Positions 30,168 to 39,375 of a DNA stretch of 64,000 nt are shown here, piece after piece; position 1 is the stretch's first letter, and each line of letters begins with the position of its first letter. The DNA comes from CADEFQ01 sp050249415 (lineage in GTDB: Bacteria > Pseudomonadota > Gammaproteobacteria > Steroidobacterales > Steroidobacteraceae): NCBI GenBank assembly GCA_050249415.1, contig JBFWQO010000003.1, positions 186,001 to 250,000 on the forward strand. The letters run 5' to 3'. Made by a program: the position numbers and the translations under genes. The notes under the pieces were generated by a model. That model had not been told where the DNA came from and searched no databases. It saw nothing but the letters and a program-made list of their open reading frames with translations.

Positions 30168-32065
30168 CCCGCGCCTTCCGCCTCGAGTGCGAGGAGCAGT
30201 TCGCCGTCGCGCACGCGCTGGCCCGCCTGCACATGTACGGCGCCCACGCGGCCCGCCGCGGCGGCGCGCAGCGTGTGCTCCATCTTCATCGCTTCGAGCA
30301 CGACGAGGGGCTGGCCGCGCGTGACCGTATCGCCCGCCGCGACCCGTACGTCGAGCACGGCGCCGGGCATCGGCGCCATCACCTGTCCGACCGCGCCGCC
30401 CGCGGCGGCGGGCGAGCCGTGTGCGACCCTCGCGAGACGGAACAACTCGCCGTCGAGCCATACGCGCACTTCATCGGCCGTCACCGACACGGCGCCGGGC
30501 CTTCCTGCCGATGCGGGGTCGGCCACGGCTTCGACCACGGTGCTGCCTCCCCCGGGCAGCGAGAACCGCGCCGTGGTCTCGGGCGTACCGTGCAGTCGCC
30601 AGCCGTCCCGCGCCGCCCAGGGATCCATGCGTTCCGCCGCGGCTCGCGGCGCGAGCAGCGCACCGGCCGCCCGTTGCGCGGCCCGCCGGCGCTGCACCTC
30701 GAGCGGCGGCAGCAACCTGTCGCCCTGTGCATCGATCAGCGCCGTCGTCATGCGCGCCGCGCGCAAGTCGGCATCGCGGGTCAGCGCGACGAGTGCCGCG
30801 AGATTCGTCGTCACGCCTTCGATGCGCGTGTCGAGCAGCGCGGCCTCGAGGTGCGCGAGTGCGGCCTCCCGCGTCGCATCGTGCACGATGAGCTTGGCGA
30901 GCAGCGCATCGTAGTCGGTCACGACGCGGTCGCCCTCCTCGACGGCCGCATCGACGCGTACGCCGCGGTCCGGCCAGCGCAGGGTCTCGAGCCGGCCACC
31001 GGCAGGCAGGTAGCCGCTGCGCGGGTCCTCGGCATAGACCCGGGCCTCGAACGCGTGTCCTTGCGGCGCAGCGACCCGCTCGGGCAATGGCTCGCCCGCG
31101 GCCACGCGCAACTGCCATTCGACGAGGTCGAGGCCGAGCACCGCCTCCGTGACCGGATGCTCCACCTGCAGGCGCGTGTTCATCTCGAGGAACCAGCCCT
31201 CGTCGCCCGCAACAATGAACTCGACCGTGCCGGCGTTCTCGTAGCGCACCGCCTGTGCGGCGCGTACGGCCGCCTGGTGCAGGCGATCGCGCAGCGCATC
31301 GGGCAGCCCCGGTGCCGGGCATTCCTCGATCACCTTCTGGTAGCGGCGCTGCAGCGAACAATCGCGTTCGTAGAGGTGCAGGCAGCGGCCGTAACGGTCC
31401 GCGATCACCTGCACTTCGACGTGACGAGGCCCCTCGATGTAGCGTTCGAGGAGCAGGCGCGCATCGCCGAAGGAACGTAACGCCTCGCCGCGTGCCGCCG
31501 ACAGCGCGGCCGACAGTTCCTCGCGGCGCCGCACGACCCGCATCCCCTTGCCGCCGCCACCGGCCACGGCCTTGACGAGCAGCGGGAAGCCGACGCGTTC
31601 CGCTTCGCGCGTGAGGTTTGCGTCGTCCTGGTCGTCGCCCTGCCATCCCGGCACGACCGGCACACCCGCGGCCCGCATCAACGCCTTCGCTTCGTCCTTG
31701 CGCCCCATCGCACGCATCGCGGCGCCGCCCGGGCCCACGAACACGATGCCCGCCGCGGCGCACGCGTCGGCGAAGTCCGCGTTCTGCGACAGGAAGCCGT
31801 ACCCCGGGTGGATCGCATCGGCGCCGCTCTCCTTCGCGGCCCGGATCACGGCTTCGATGTCGAGATAGCTCGCCTGCGCCGGTGCCGGACCGACACGCAC
31901 CGCGATGTCGGCAGTGCGCACGTGCAGCGCGTCGACGTCCGCGTCCGAATAGATCGCGATCGTGCGCATGCCGAGCCGCTTCGCGGTGCGCATCACGCGG
32001 CAGGCGATCTCGCCGCGGTTCGCGACGAGCAGCGTCGCGAGCTTGCCCACGCCGCGCTCAGGCAT
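30164..32065 (-). CDS. mccA: Methylcrotonyl-CoA carboxylase, biotin carboxylase/BCCP subunit
   Basis: 633 residues. A biotin carboxylase domain (ANRGEIACRV near residue 15, ATP-grasp loop GGGGKGMR, EMNTRLQVEHPVTE near 290) is followed by a linker and a C-terminal biotinyl domain whose lysine is in VLEAMKMEHTL. The architecture fits acyl-CoA carboxylase alpha subunits. The methylcrotonyl-CoA substrate is inferred from the directly upstream isovaleryl-CoA dehydrogenase, which it overlaps by 8 bp, as in liu clusters. The beta subunit (liuB) and methylglutaconyl-CoA hydratase (liuC) are not in the window. Confidence 0.85.
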   Translation of the reverse strand: MPERGVGKLATLLVANRGEIACRVMRTAKRLGMRTIAIYSDADVDALHVRTADIAVRVGPAPAQASYLDIEAVIRAAKESGADAIHPGYGFLSQNADFADACAAAGIVFVGPGGAAMRAMGRKDEAKALMRAAGVPVVPGWQGDDQDDANLTREAERVGFPLLVKAVAGGGGKGMRVVRRREELSAALSAARGEALRSFGDARLLLERYIEGPRHVEVQVIADRYGRCLHLYERDCSLQRRYQKVIEECPAPGLPDALRDRLHQAAVRAAQAVRYENAGTVEFIVAGDEGWFLEMNTRLQVEHPVTEAVLGLDLVEWQLRVAAGEPLPERVAAPQGHAFEARVYAEDPRSGYLPAGGRLETLRWPDRGVRVDAAVEEGDRVVTDYDALLAKLIVHDATREAALAHLEAALLDTRIEGVTTNLAALVALTRDADLRAARMTTALIDAQGDRLLPPLEVQRRRAAQRAAGALLAPRAAAERMDPWAARDGWRLHGTPETTARFSLPGGGSTVVEAVADPASAGRPGAVSVTADEVRVWLDGELFRLARVAHGSPAAAGGAVGQVMAPMPGAVLDVRVAAGDTVTRGQPLVVLEAMKMEHTLRAAAAGRVGAVHVQAGQRVRDGELLLALEAEGAG

Positions 32066-33215
32066 CGGCGCCGAACAACTCGCGGCCGATCAGCATGCGA
32101 CGGATCTCGCTGGTGCCGGCGCCGATTTCATAGAGCTTGGCATCCCGCAGCAGCCGGCCGGCGGGATAATCGTTGATGTAGCCGTTGCCGCCGAGCGCCT
32201 GGATCGTCTCGAGGGCGCACCAGGTCGCGCGTTCGCTCGCATAGAGGATGCAGCCGGCGGCATCGTAGCGTGTCGTGCGGCCGAGATCGCACGCGCGGGC
32301 GACCGCATACACATACGCGCGGCAGGCATTGGCGGTCGTGTAGAGATCCGCGAGCTTGCCCTGCATCAGCTGGAACTGGCCGACCGGCTGGCCGAACTGC
32401 TTGCGCTCGCGCACGTAGGGCAGCATCGTGTCGAGGCACGCCTGCATGATGCCGAGCGGCCCGCCGGCGAGCACGACACGTTCGTAATCGAGGCCGCTCA
32501 TCAGCACCTCGACGCCGCGCCCGGGTTCGTGCAGCAGGTTCGCGGCCGGCACACGGCAGCCCTCGAACACGAGCTCCGAAGTGTCCGAGCCCCGCATGCC
32601 GAGCTTGTCGAGCTTCTGTGCCGCGTGGAAGCCGGGCGTGCCGCGCTCGACGATGAAGGGGGTGATGCCTTGCGGCCCCCGTGTGCCAGGCAGGCGCGCA
32701 TAGACGACCACGACGTCCGCCTCCGGGCCGTTCGTGATCCACATCTTGCGCCCGTCGAGCACGTAGTGATCGCCGGCGGCCGTGGCGGAGAGCCGCATGC
32801 CGACGACGTCGGAGCCCGATTCCGGTTCGCTCATCGCGAGCGCACCGACATGCTCGCCGGACAGCAGCTTCGGCAGGTATCGGCCCTTCTGCGCGGATGT
32901 GCCCCAGCGGCGCAACTGGTTGATGCACAGGTTCGAGTGTGCGCCGTAGGAGAGGCCGACCGACGCCGATGCGCGGCTCACCTCTTCCATCGCGATCACG
33001 TGTTCGAGGTAGCCGAGGCCGCTGCCGCCGTCCTCCGTTCCGACCGTGATGCCGTGCAGCCCGAGCTCCCCGAGCTGCGGCCAGAGGTCGCGCGGAAACC
33101 TGTTGTCCCGGTCGATCGCCTGCGCGCGCGGCGCGATGCGCTCCCTCGCGAAGGTCCTGACGGTCTGGCGCAGGAGCTCCGTGCTCTCGCCCAGATCGAA
33201 ATCGAATTCCGCCAA
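32058..33215 (-). CDS. Isovaleryl-CoA dehydrogenase
   Basis: 385-residue FAD acyl-CoA dehydrogenase of leucine breakdown, also called LiuA. The catalytic glutamate occupies the isovaleryl-specific position in SGLDYERVVLAGGPLG rather than the usual C-terminal site. FAD contacts are in AMSEPESGSDV and the C-terminal ALGGNGYINDYPAGRLLRDAK. Upstream on the reverse strand there is a GGAGGAGTGAGG ribosome site and a 76-bp gap after the Tad operon, with a possible -10 (TACACT). It heads the mccA-yjdF-yggS run. Confidence 0.92.
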   Translation of the reverse strand: MAEFDFDLGESTELLRQTVRTFARERIAPRAQAIDRDNRFPRDLWPQLGELGLHGITVGTEDGGSGLGYLEHVIAMEEVSRASASVGLSYGAHSNLCINQLRRWGTSAQKGRYLPKLLSGEHVGALAMSEPESGSDVVGMRLSATAAGDHYVLDGRKMWITNGPEADVVVVYARLPGTRGPQGITPFIVERGTPGFHAAQKLDKLGMRGSDTSELVFEGCRVPAANLLHEPGRGVEVLMSGLDYERVVLAGGPLGIMQACLDTMLPYVRERKQFGQPVGQFQLMQGKLADLYTTANACRAYVYAVARACDLGRTTRYDAAGCILYASERATWCALETIQALGGNGYINDYPAGRLLRDAKLYEIGAGTSEIRRMLIGRELFGADA

Positions 33216-33291
33216 GCTTCCTCACTCCTCCGCGCCCGCGGACCGGAATTGCGGGCGGCAGTGTACACCGTCAGGCGGACAGCGGCACGGC

Positions 33292-33936
33292 TCACAACGG
33301 CAGCGCCGTGCGACGTGCCGGCGAGTGCATGTGCACGAGTGCGCGGGCGTGCAGTACGACGCCGCCCCGCGCATAGCACGCGAGCGCGAACGGACTCGCA
33401 TCGACGAGCCGCAGCCCCGCGATGAAGATCGGCGCGGTGATCGGAAAGACGAGTGGGCGACACAGGCTCACCGTGAGCCCGAGCTGGTTGGCCTCCGCGA
33501 TGGTCTGGCGCGACGCTGCGCCGATGCGCAGGCGTGCGCGGGACCACACATTGGGGATTTCCTGCCGCCCGTCCACCACGACCCCGAAATCCGTGAAGCT
33601 CGCCGGCACCGGGTTCCAGACCTCGAGGCGCGTGCGATCGGGGCGCTGCGCGTCCGCGAGGCTCGCCGCGAATGCGGCCGACGTGCCACGCGAGGCATGC
33701 AGCGGAACGAGGCCGCGCGCGAGCGCGACGCGCATGGCGCCGGCGTCGCCGTGCCCCGTGGCCCCGGCTCGCGCCGCGAGCAGCGTCGCCACGCCGAGGG
33801 TCTGGCGCGCGACCGCGAGCAGCGCAATCTCGAATGTCGCGAACACGAGCGGCACCAGCACGGCGAACGCGACGATCAGGAATTCGATCGTCGCGGTGCC
33901 GCGCACGCGGCGGTCACGTGCGTGGCGGCTGGTCAT
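33292..33936 (-). CDS. TadE-like minor pilin/assembly protein
   Basis: 214 residues. The N terminus RGTATIEFLIVAFAVLVPLVF has the class III prepilin pattern G-x4-E-F followed by a hydrophobic helix, as in TadE/TadF pseudopilins. The rest is a periplasmic domain. It is the last gene of the Tad operon and overlaps the DUF192 gene by 23 bp. A prepilin peptidase should cleave after the glycine at residue 13. Confidence 0.82.
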   Translation of the reverse strand: MTSRHARDRRVRGTATIEFLIVAFAVLVPLVFATFEIALLAVARQTLGVATLLAARAGATGHGDAGAMRVALARGLVPLHASRGTSAAFAASLADAQRPDRTRLEVWNPVPASFTDFGVVVDGRQEIPNVWSRARLRIGAASRQTIAEANQLGLTVSLCRPLVFPITAPIFIAGLRLVDASPFALACYARGGVVLHARALVHMHSPARRTALPL

Positions 33937-34267
33937 CGATGCGATCGCCGGGTTCGATGCAGAGCGTGCCGCACAGTCCGGGCGGCATCTCCCAGGCCGC
34001 CAGCGCTCCGCCGCAGACCGCGATCCGCCACGGCCGCAGGCGATGCACGCAGCGCAGGACACGCCCCGCGCGATTCGTGAAAACGACATCGATGGGGCCG
34101 CGCAGGCCGAAGGTGTGCACCCCGGCGCACGGCGCGATCTTGACGACGGCCGGTGCGCGTGCGCGCCGCGCCAGCGCGAGGCCGCGCGCGCGCTCGAAGA
34201 AGGATTCACACAGCAGTACGTGCGGCGCGAGCCGCCGGCCGTTGTGGATCAGGCAGCGTTCACGCAT
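33914..34267 (-). CDS. DUF192 protein in the Tad operon
   Basis: 117 residues of the DUF192 family: RARGLALARRARAP, CAGVHTFGLRGPIDVVFTNRAGRVL, and a Pro-Gly turn before the final GD. The family is small, beta-rich, often exported, and of unknown function. This copy lacks a signal peptide. DUF192 genes do recur next to Tad loci, which makes a supporting role in the pilus plausible but unproven. It lies 9 bp after tadC. Confidence 0.8.
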   Translation of the reverse strand: MRERCLIHNGRRLAPHVLLCESFFERARGLALARRARAPAVVKIAPCAGVHTFGLRGPIDVVFTNRAGRVLRCVHRLRPWRIAVCGGALAAWEMPPGLCGTLCIEPGDRIDDQPPRT

Positions 34268-34276
34268 GGCGAATCC

Positions 34277-35143
34277 TCACGCCCATTGCAGCAGGCGGTG
34301 CGCGATCGGAAAGCCGATCACGAGGAAGGCACAGGGGAAAATGCACAGGATCAGGGGCGCGAGCATCTTGACCGGGCTTTCCATCGCGAGCCGCTCGGCC
34401 CGCGCGAAGCGCTCCTCGGTACGCTGCACGGATTGCGCGCGCAGGGTTGCAGCGACGCCCGCGCCGCTCGCCTCGGCGTGCACGATGGCCCCGACCATGG
34501 CATGCAGGCCGGCGTGTTCGTAGCGGTGGGCGAGATTCGCGAGGGCCTCGTCGCGTGGCCGGCCCGCACGGATGGCCTGCAACGCCTCGGCCAGCCCCCT
34601 CTGGAGGACACCTGCGCTGCCCGCATCCACGGCGATGCGCAGCGCCGCCCCGAGTGCGCAGCCTCCCTCGACCGCGAGCGTGAGCAACTCGAGCAGATGG
34701 GGAAGTTCCCGGTCGATCGCGCGCGCGAGCGCCCGCCGGCGATCACGCAGCCAGAGGGCCGGCCAGCAGGCGCCCGCCATCGCGGCGGCGAGCACCGTCA
34801 TCGGGCCGCCGCGCGCGGCCGCCGCGGCGACGACTCCGGCGAGCGCCATTGCCGGCGGCAGCGCGAGCCATTCGCCGGCCCGGATACTGTCATCGAGATC
34901 GGCGCGTCGCAGGCGGACGCCCGCGCGTGCGATCGACGCTGCGCCGCACACCCTGCGCCACAGCGGTGCAAGCGCTGCCGCCGCTGGCAGGACCAGACGC
35001 AACCAGAGGGGCAGCGCGACCCGCGGCTGTGCCAGGTCGCGTCGCGCCGCGAGCACGGCACGGCTCGCGAGCCCGCTGACGCAAGCCACCGAAGCGCCCA
35101 TCATGGCCGCGAGCAGGGCAACCCACGGATCGGCCGGAGTCAT
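34277..35143 (-). CDS. tadC: Tad secretion inner-membrane protein TadC
   Basis: 288 residues with a GspF/T2SSF domain: hydrophobic helices at both ends flank a cytoplasmic helical domain (LPHLLELLTLAVEGGCALGAAL, RFARAERLAMESPVKMLAPLILCIFP). TadC partners TadB as the platform that the CpaF ATPase works on. The N-terminal quarter is long and Ala-rich. The start overlaps the tadB stop (ATGA). Confidence 0.88.
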   Translation of the reverse strand: MTPADPWVALLAAMMGASVACVSGLASRAVLAARRDLAQPRVALPLWLRLVLPAAAALAPLWRRVCGAASIARAGVRLRRADLDDSIRAGEWLALPPAMALAGVVAAAAARGGPMTVLAAAMAGACWPALWLRDRRRALARAIDRELPHLLELLTLAVEGGCALGAALRIAVDAGSAGVLQRGLAEALQAIRAGRPRDEALANLAHRYEHAGLHAMVGAIVHAEASGAGVAATLRAQSVQRTEERFARAERLAMESPVKMLAPLILCIFPCAFLVIGFPIAHRLLQWA

Positions 35144-35985
35144 AGGTCCACCGATACGATCCTGCGTATCAGGAACCAGCCGGCCGTTTCGAGCACGACG
35201 ATGCCGCCGAGCACCATCCACCCGCCCGTGGTCGTGTAGAGCGGTCGCATCGATGCCGGGTCGAGTGCAGTCAACGCCAGCATGAGCGCCACCGGCAGCG
35301 CCGTGACGATGATGGCCTGCAAGCGGCCCTGGGACGTCAGCGCGCGCAGCTTCGCCTCGACGACGTGCTTGCGACGCAGCGTGTCGGTGAGCCGATCGAG
35401 CGCGCTACCCAGGCTGCCGCCGACCTGCAGGGTGAGCGTGAGCGCGGTGACGAGCAACTGCACCTCCGGCAGCGGCACACGACGGCCGAAATCCCGCAGT
35501 GCCTCGTCGAAGCGCAGGCCGATCCGGTGCCGCCGCATCACGAGGGCCAGTTCATGGCCGAGCGGTGGCGCCATGCGCGACGCGAGCTGATCGAGTCCCT
35601 GTGCGAGCGCGGCGCCGGCGCGTACGGCGCCCGCCAGCATCGACATCGCGTCGGGCAGCTGCTCGCCGAGGCGCCGCCGGTAACGGCGGCGCATCACATG
35701 GTGGACGACGCGTGGTGCGGCGAACACGACGCCTGCCCCGAGCGACGCGGCGAGCCACGATCGCGTGAGCAACGAAACCAGCACGAAAACGCCCATCGCC
35801 GCCGCCGCGCCTGCCCGCAGCAGCCGCTGCGGATCGATGAAGATGAACAGGTCGGCCAGCGCGCCCGCGGGGGCGTCGATCGCCCCGTGGCGCAACGACC
35901 GGGCGGCCGGGCGGATGAGCGAGACCAAGGCGAGCGCGAATGCGCCCACACCGGCCGCGCAGAGCAATGCAGCGAGGGCACCCAC
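35140..35985 (-). CDS. tadB: Tad secretion inner-membrane protein TadB
   Basis: 281 residues, T2SSF domain: EQLPDAMSMLAGAVRAGAAL is the family motif, followed by LPEVQLLVTALTLTLQVGGSL and C-terminal helices. Transmembrane segments at the N terminus and the last 50 residues give the normal TadB topology. It lies 2 bp after cpaF and is coupled to tadC. Confidence 0.9.
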   Translation of the reverse strand: MGALAALLCAAGVGAFALALVSLIRPAARSLRHGAIDAPAGALADLFIFIDPQRLLRAGAAAAMGVFVLVSLLTRSWLAASLGAGVVFAAPRVVHHVMRRRYRRRLGEQLPDAMSMLAGAVRAGAALAQGLDQLASRMAPPLGHELALVMRRHRIGLRFDEALRDFGRRVPLPEVQLLVTALTLTLQVGGSLGSALDRLTDTLRRKHVVEAKLRALTSQGRLQAIIVTALPVALMLALTALDPASMRPLYTTTGGWMVLGGIVVLETAGWFLIRRIVSVDL

Positions 35986-35987
35986 GG

Positions 35988-37256
35988 CTATGCGCCCTCG
36001 CCGGCCGGTACGCGCCGGAAGATCGAGTAGTCGAGGTTTGCGCCGGCTGCACGCAGTGCCTCGTAGAATCCCGGTACCTGCCCCGTTGCCGAGAAGCCGC
36101 CCCGACCGCGCGCGTGCGCCGGCGCGAACCGGAAGATCTCCTGGGTCGAGATGACGCCTGCATCGAGGCCCGTGACTTCGACCACATGCGTGACGCGGCG
36201 CGCACCGCAGGAGAAGCGCGCGACATGCACGATGATATCGATCGCCGCCGCGATCTGTTCCCGCACCGCCGCGAGGGGCAGGTCGACTCCCGACATCAGC
36301 ACCATCACCTCGAGGCGCGAGAGGAGGTCGCGCGGGCTGTTGGCGTGTGCGGTCGTCAGGCTGCCGTCATGGCCCGTGTTCATCGCCTGCAGCATATCGA
36401 GCGCCTCTCCGCCGCGGCATTCGCCGACGACGATGCGATCGGGCCGCATGCGCAGCGCGTTGCGCACGAGCGCGCGGATGGTGATCTCGCCGCGCCCCTC
36501 GATGTTCGCGATCCGCGCTTCGAGGGGCACGAGGTTCTCGTGCGCGAGTTGCAGCTCCGCGGCGTCCTCGATCGTGACGATCCGTTCCGACGACGGGATC
36601 AGCGCGGACAGCACGTTGAGCAGCGTGGTCTTGCCCGAGCCGGTGCCGCCGGACACGATGATGTTGCGGCGATGGCGCACGCACTCGGCGAGGAAGGCGA
36701 CCATCGGGTCACTGATCGCGCCGAGCGCCACGAGATCCCGCACCTCGAGGCGCCGCCGCGCGAACTTGCGGATCGTGAGCGCCGCCCCGCACAGCGACAG
36801 CGGCGCGAGGACGACGTTGACGCGCGAGCCGTCGGGAAGGCGGGCGTCGACGAGCGGCGAGGATTCGTCGACGCGGCGGCCGACGCGCGAGACGATGCGG
36901 TCGATCACCGCGCGCAACGCCTGCTCGCTCGTGAAGCGCGTGGGGGTCGGCACGATGCGCCCGCCGCGCTCGACGAATACGCGCCCTGCCCCGTTCACCA
37001 TGATCTCCGATACCGTGTCGTCGCCGAGCAACGCTTCGAGGGGACCGAGGCCGATCGCCTCGTCGACGACGAACTGCACGAGCGCGCCGGCATCGGCCTC
37101 CTGCGGCAAGGGCATGCGGGCGAGGATCCCGGCGAGCTGCGCACACGCGAGCGCACGCAGGTCGGCTTCCGGCATCTGCACGATGTCCCGGCGGCGCAGG
37201 TCGAGCGATTCGAGCAGCTCCCGGTGCAGCGTGCGCGCGAGCTCCGGCGGCGGCAT
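35988..37256 (-). CDS. cpaF: Tad pilus ATPase CpaF/TadA
   Basis: 422-residue secretion ATPase powering Flp pilus extension. Walker A is SGGTGSGKTTLLN near residue 205, the Asp box is VTIEDAAELQL, and the His box is GSLTTAHANSPRD; the MRPDRIVVGECRGGEALDMLQA region is characteristic of TadA. The N-terminal helical domain is complete. It starts on the last base of cpaC (TGATG). In most Tad loci tadZ/cpaE lies just upstream, but here cpaC abuts cpaF directly. Confidence 0.95.
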   Translation of the reverse strand: MPPPELARTLHRELLESLDLRRRDIVQMPEADLRALACAQLAGILARMPLPQEADAGALVQFVVDEAIGLGPLEALLGDDTVSEIMVNGAGRVFVERGGRIVPTPTRFTSEQALRAVIDRIVSRVGRRVDESSPLVDARLPDGSRVNVVLAPLSLCGAALTIRKFARRRLEVRDLVALGAISDPMVAFLAECVRHRRNIIVSGGTGSGKTTLLNVLSALIPSSERIVTIEDAAELQLAHENLVPLEARIANIEGRGEITIRALVRNALRMRPDRIVVGECRGGEALDMLQAMNTGHDGSLTTAHANSPRDLLSRLEVMVLMSGVDLPLAAVREQIAAAIDIIVHVARFSCGARRVTHVVEVTGLDAGVISTQEIFRFAPAHARGRGGFSATGQVPGFYEALRAAGANLDYSIFRRVPAGEGA

Positions 37257-38524
37257 CACGGCGCGGGGCTCCGCGGCGCGAGCTTGCGGGACAGGCTCTC
37301 CGCCTCCGACCGCAGCCGATCGGATGCGGCTGACGCAGTCTCGCGGGGCGGGTGCCCGAGACGCTCGGCCTGCACGATGCGTGGCGTGATGAAGATCGCG
37401 AGTTCGGCATCGACGCTGCGCCGCGTACGCGCGCGAAAGGCGCTGCCGATCAGCGGCAGGCGCCCGAGGCCCGGCACCTGCCGCCGCTCGCCCGCGCGCT
37501 GGCGATCGACGAGCCCCGCGATCACGAGGGTCTCCCCTTCGCGCAGGTTCACTTCGGTCGCCGACTGGCGCTTGAGGAAGCCCGGCACGCCGAGCACGCG
37601 CTGCGCCTCGTCGACCTGGCTCACCTGCGTGTCGATGCGCGCGTAGATGCTGCCGTCGGGTTCCGCGACCGGCTTCACGTCGAGGATCACGCCGTACTCC
37701 TTGAACTCGACATCGGTGCTGCCGAGCGAATCGACCACCGGGATCGGCAGCTCGCCGCCCGACACGAACCGCGCACTGCCGCCGCTGCGACAGCTCAGCA
37801 TCGGTTCGGCGATGATCACCGCGTCGCCCCGCTGTTCGAGCAGGCGTATGCGCGAGTCGAGGGTCGCGGCCCAGCCGAGCCGCAGGCGTGGCGGCCAGAT
37901 ACCGGCATCGCCAGGATCGTTCGCGGTGCGATTCGCGACGATGCCGGCCTCCGGCCCGGCGATGTCGTCGCGCCAGCGCACGCCGGCGTCCCGCAATGCG
38001 CTGCTGCGCACCTCGACGATGCGCACGTCGAAGTGGATCATGCTCTCCCACGCCACCTTGCCCACGAAGTTGAGCACGATGCCCGGATAGAGACTGGCAA
38101 TCGCCGCCGCGCGCTCTTGCGCCCGGACCCCCGTCGCGAGGCCGTCGAGGACGATGCGGTTGCCGACGGCGCGCGCCGCGACACCCTCGACACCGACGAG
38201 CAGGTCGCGCACGACACCGAGGATCGCCGCGGTGTCGTTCGGGGCGACATCGACCACGATCCGGTGCTCGCTGCCGTCGCGCAACCACAACTGCAGCGCG
38301 GTACGACCGGCGCTCTCGCCGAGAACGAGCAGTTCGCCTTCCGGCAGGCTGGTCACGGACACGATCGCGCCATTGCCGATGGCGACGCGCGCTGGCTGCA
38401 CTTCGAGCACGCGGCTGTCGCCCACGTACATATCGAGGTGGACAGGCAGGCCTGCGGCCGCCAGCGGCGCGGTGAACAGCGCCGACACGAGCAGCATTGC
38501 GCGGGCTTGCGCGCGCGCGCTCAC
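37256..38524 (-). CDS. cpaC: Tad outer-membrane secretin CpaC/RcpA
   Basis: 422 residues. The signal peptide is MLLVSALFTAPLAAAG after a short basic lead. Next come a pilus-assembly N-terminal domain (SRVLEVQPARVAIGNGAIVSV), a BON-like stretch, and the secretin core (VEFKEYGVILDVKPVAEPDGS, GETLVIAGLVDR, PGLGRLPLIGSAFR). It forms the outer-membrane channel of the pilus. GTG at 38524 was chosen because it overlaps the cpaB stop in GTGA, the style used throughout the operon. No lipoprotein signal is present, so a separate pilotin may be needed. Confidence 0.9.
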   Translation of the reverse strand: MSARAQARAMLLVSALFTAPLAAAGLPVHLDMYVGDSRVLEVQPARVAIGNGAIVSVTSLPEGELLVLGESAGRTALQLWLRDGSEHRIVVDVAPNDTAAILGVVRDLLVGVEGVAARAVGNRIVLDGLATGVRAQERAAAIASLYPGIVLNFVGKVAWESMIHFDVRIVEVRSSALRDAGVRWRDDIAGPEAGIVANRTANDPGDAGIWPPRLRLGWAATLDSRIRLLEQRGDAVIIAEPMLSCRSGGSARFVSGGELPIPVVDSLGSTDVEFKEYGVILDVKPVAEPDGSIYARIDTQVSQVDEAQRVLGVPGFLKRQSATEVNLREGETLVIAGLVDRQRAGERRQVPGLGRLPLIGSAFRARTRRSVDAELAIFITPRIVQAERLGHPPRETASAASDRLRSEAESLSRKLAPRSPAP

Positions 38525-39375
38525 GGCAGCCCTGCCGAAGGCGCCGGCACTGCCGCCAGCACGGGCTGCGTACCCGCCCCGCCGATGATCAACTGTACGA
38601 AGTCGTGTCGCACCGGTCGCGCTACCTGCCGCGGACCGGTCAGCACACTCGCATCGATCACGCGCAGGGACGCGGTGCCGGCCGGCTCCGTGCCCCGCAG
38701 CAGTACGGTGACCTCGCCCGTGCGCTGTGCGAGCACGAGGCGCTGGGCATCGACCGGCGCTACATCGAGCGCGACGGTGGCGTAGTCGATATCCATGTCG
38801 CGCGCCACGCCTTCGGCGTCGGTCGTGCGCACCCGCCGCGTGGTGCGCCCCGTCGCGATCACGGTGACCGCTTCGAGGAGCGGACGCGCCGTCACGCCAC
38901 GCGACGCGGCAGCCGCGGGATCCGCGACATAGACGAGGTCGACGCGATCGCCCGGCGACAGGAGGCCGGCAAAGCCGTTGATCTCGTCCACCGCGAGCGT
39001 GATGGCACGCCGGTCCCCACCGACCAGCGACGCGAGGCTGGGCCGCTCGTTCGATTGCAGCGCCGAGGGCAGCACCGGGTCGCCGGCGGCGAGCGCATGC
39101 ATCGCTGTACGCCCGACGATCTCGCCGGAGCCCTCGGCACCTCGCGCGTCGGCCGGCGCGAACTGCGCCGGCACGCGACGCAGCGCGAGGTCTTCCAGCT
39201 GCAGAGTCTGCCCTGCGGGGACGGGCCGCGCCGCCACGATGACCGGGCGCAGCGCGTACCGGCTCGCCAGCGCCGACTCCGCGCCCGAGATCCGCGCGGC
39301 GATGTAGCGCGATGCGACGAACGCCGCAGCCACGCCGGCGAACACGGCGATCAGCCATGGCAACCACCGGCTCAT
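38521..39375 (-). CDS. cpaB: Flp pilus assembly protein CpaB/RcpC
   Basis: 284 residues. An N-terminal membrane anchor (WLPWLIAVFAGVAAAFVAS) is followed by an SAF domain (VIVAARPVPAGQTLQLEDL, GRTAMHALAAGDPVL) and the RcpC C-terminal domain (GDRVDLVYV, ATVALDVAPVDAQRLVLAQRTGEVTVLLRG). It is thought to stabilise the secretin. The ATG at 39375 overlaps the stop of the small pilin-like gene by 4 bases. Confidence 0.9.
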   Translation of the reverse strand: MSRWLPWLIAVFAGVAAAFVASRYIAARISGAESALASRYALRPVIVAARPVPAGQTLQLEDLALRRVPAQFAPADARGAEGSGEIVGRTAMHALAAGDPVLPSALQSNERPSLASLVGGDRRAITLAVDEINGFAGLLSPGDRVDLVYVADPAAAASRGVTARPLLEAVTVIATGRTTRRVRTTDAEGVARDMDIDYATVALDVAPVDAQRLVLAQRTGEVTVLLRGTEPAGTASLRVIDASVLTGPRQVARPVRHDFVQLIIGGAGTQPVLAAVPAPSAGLP

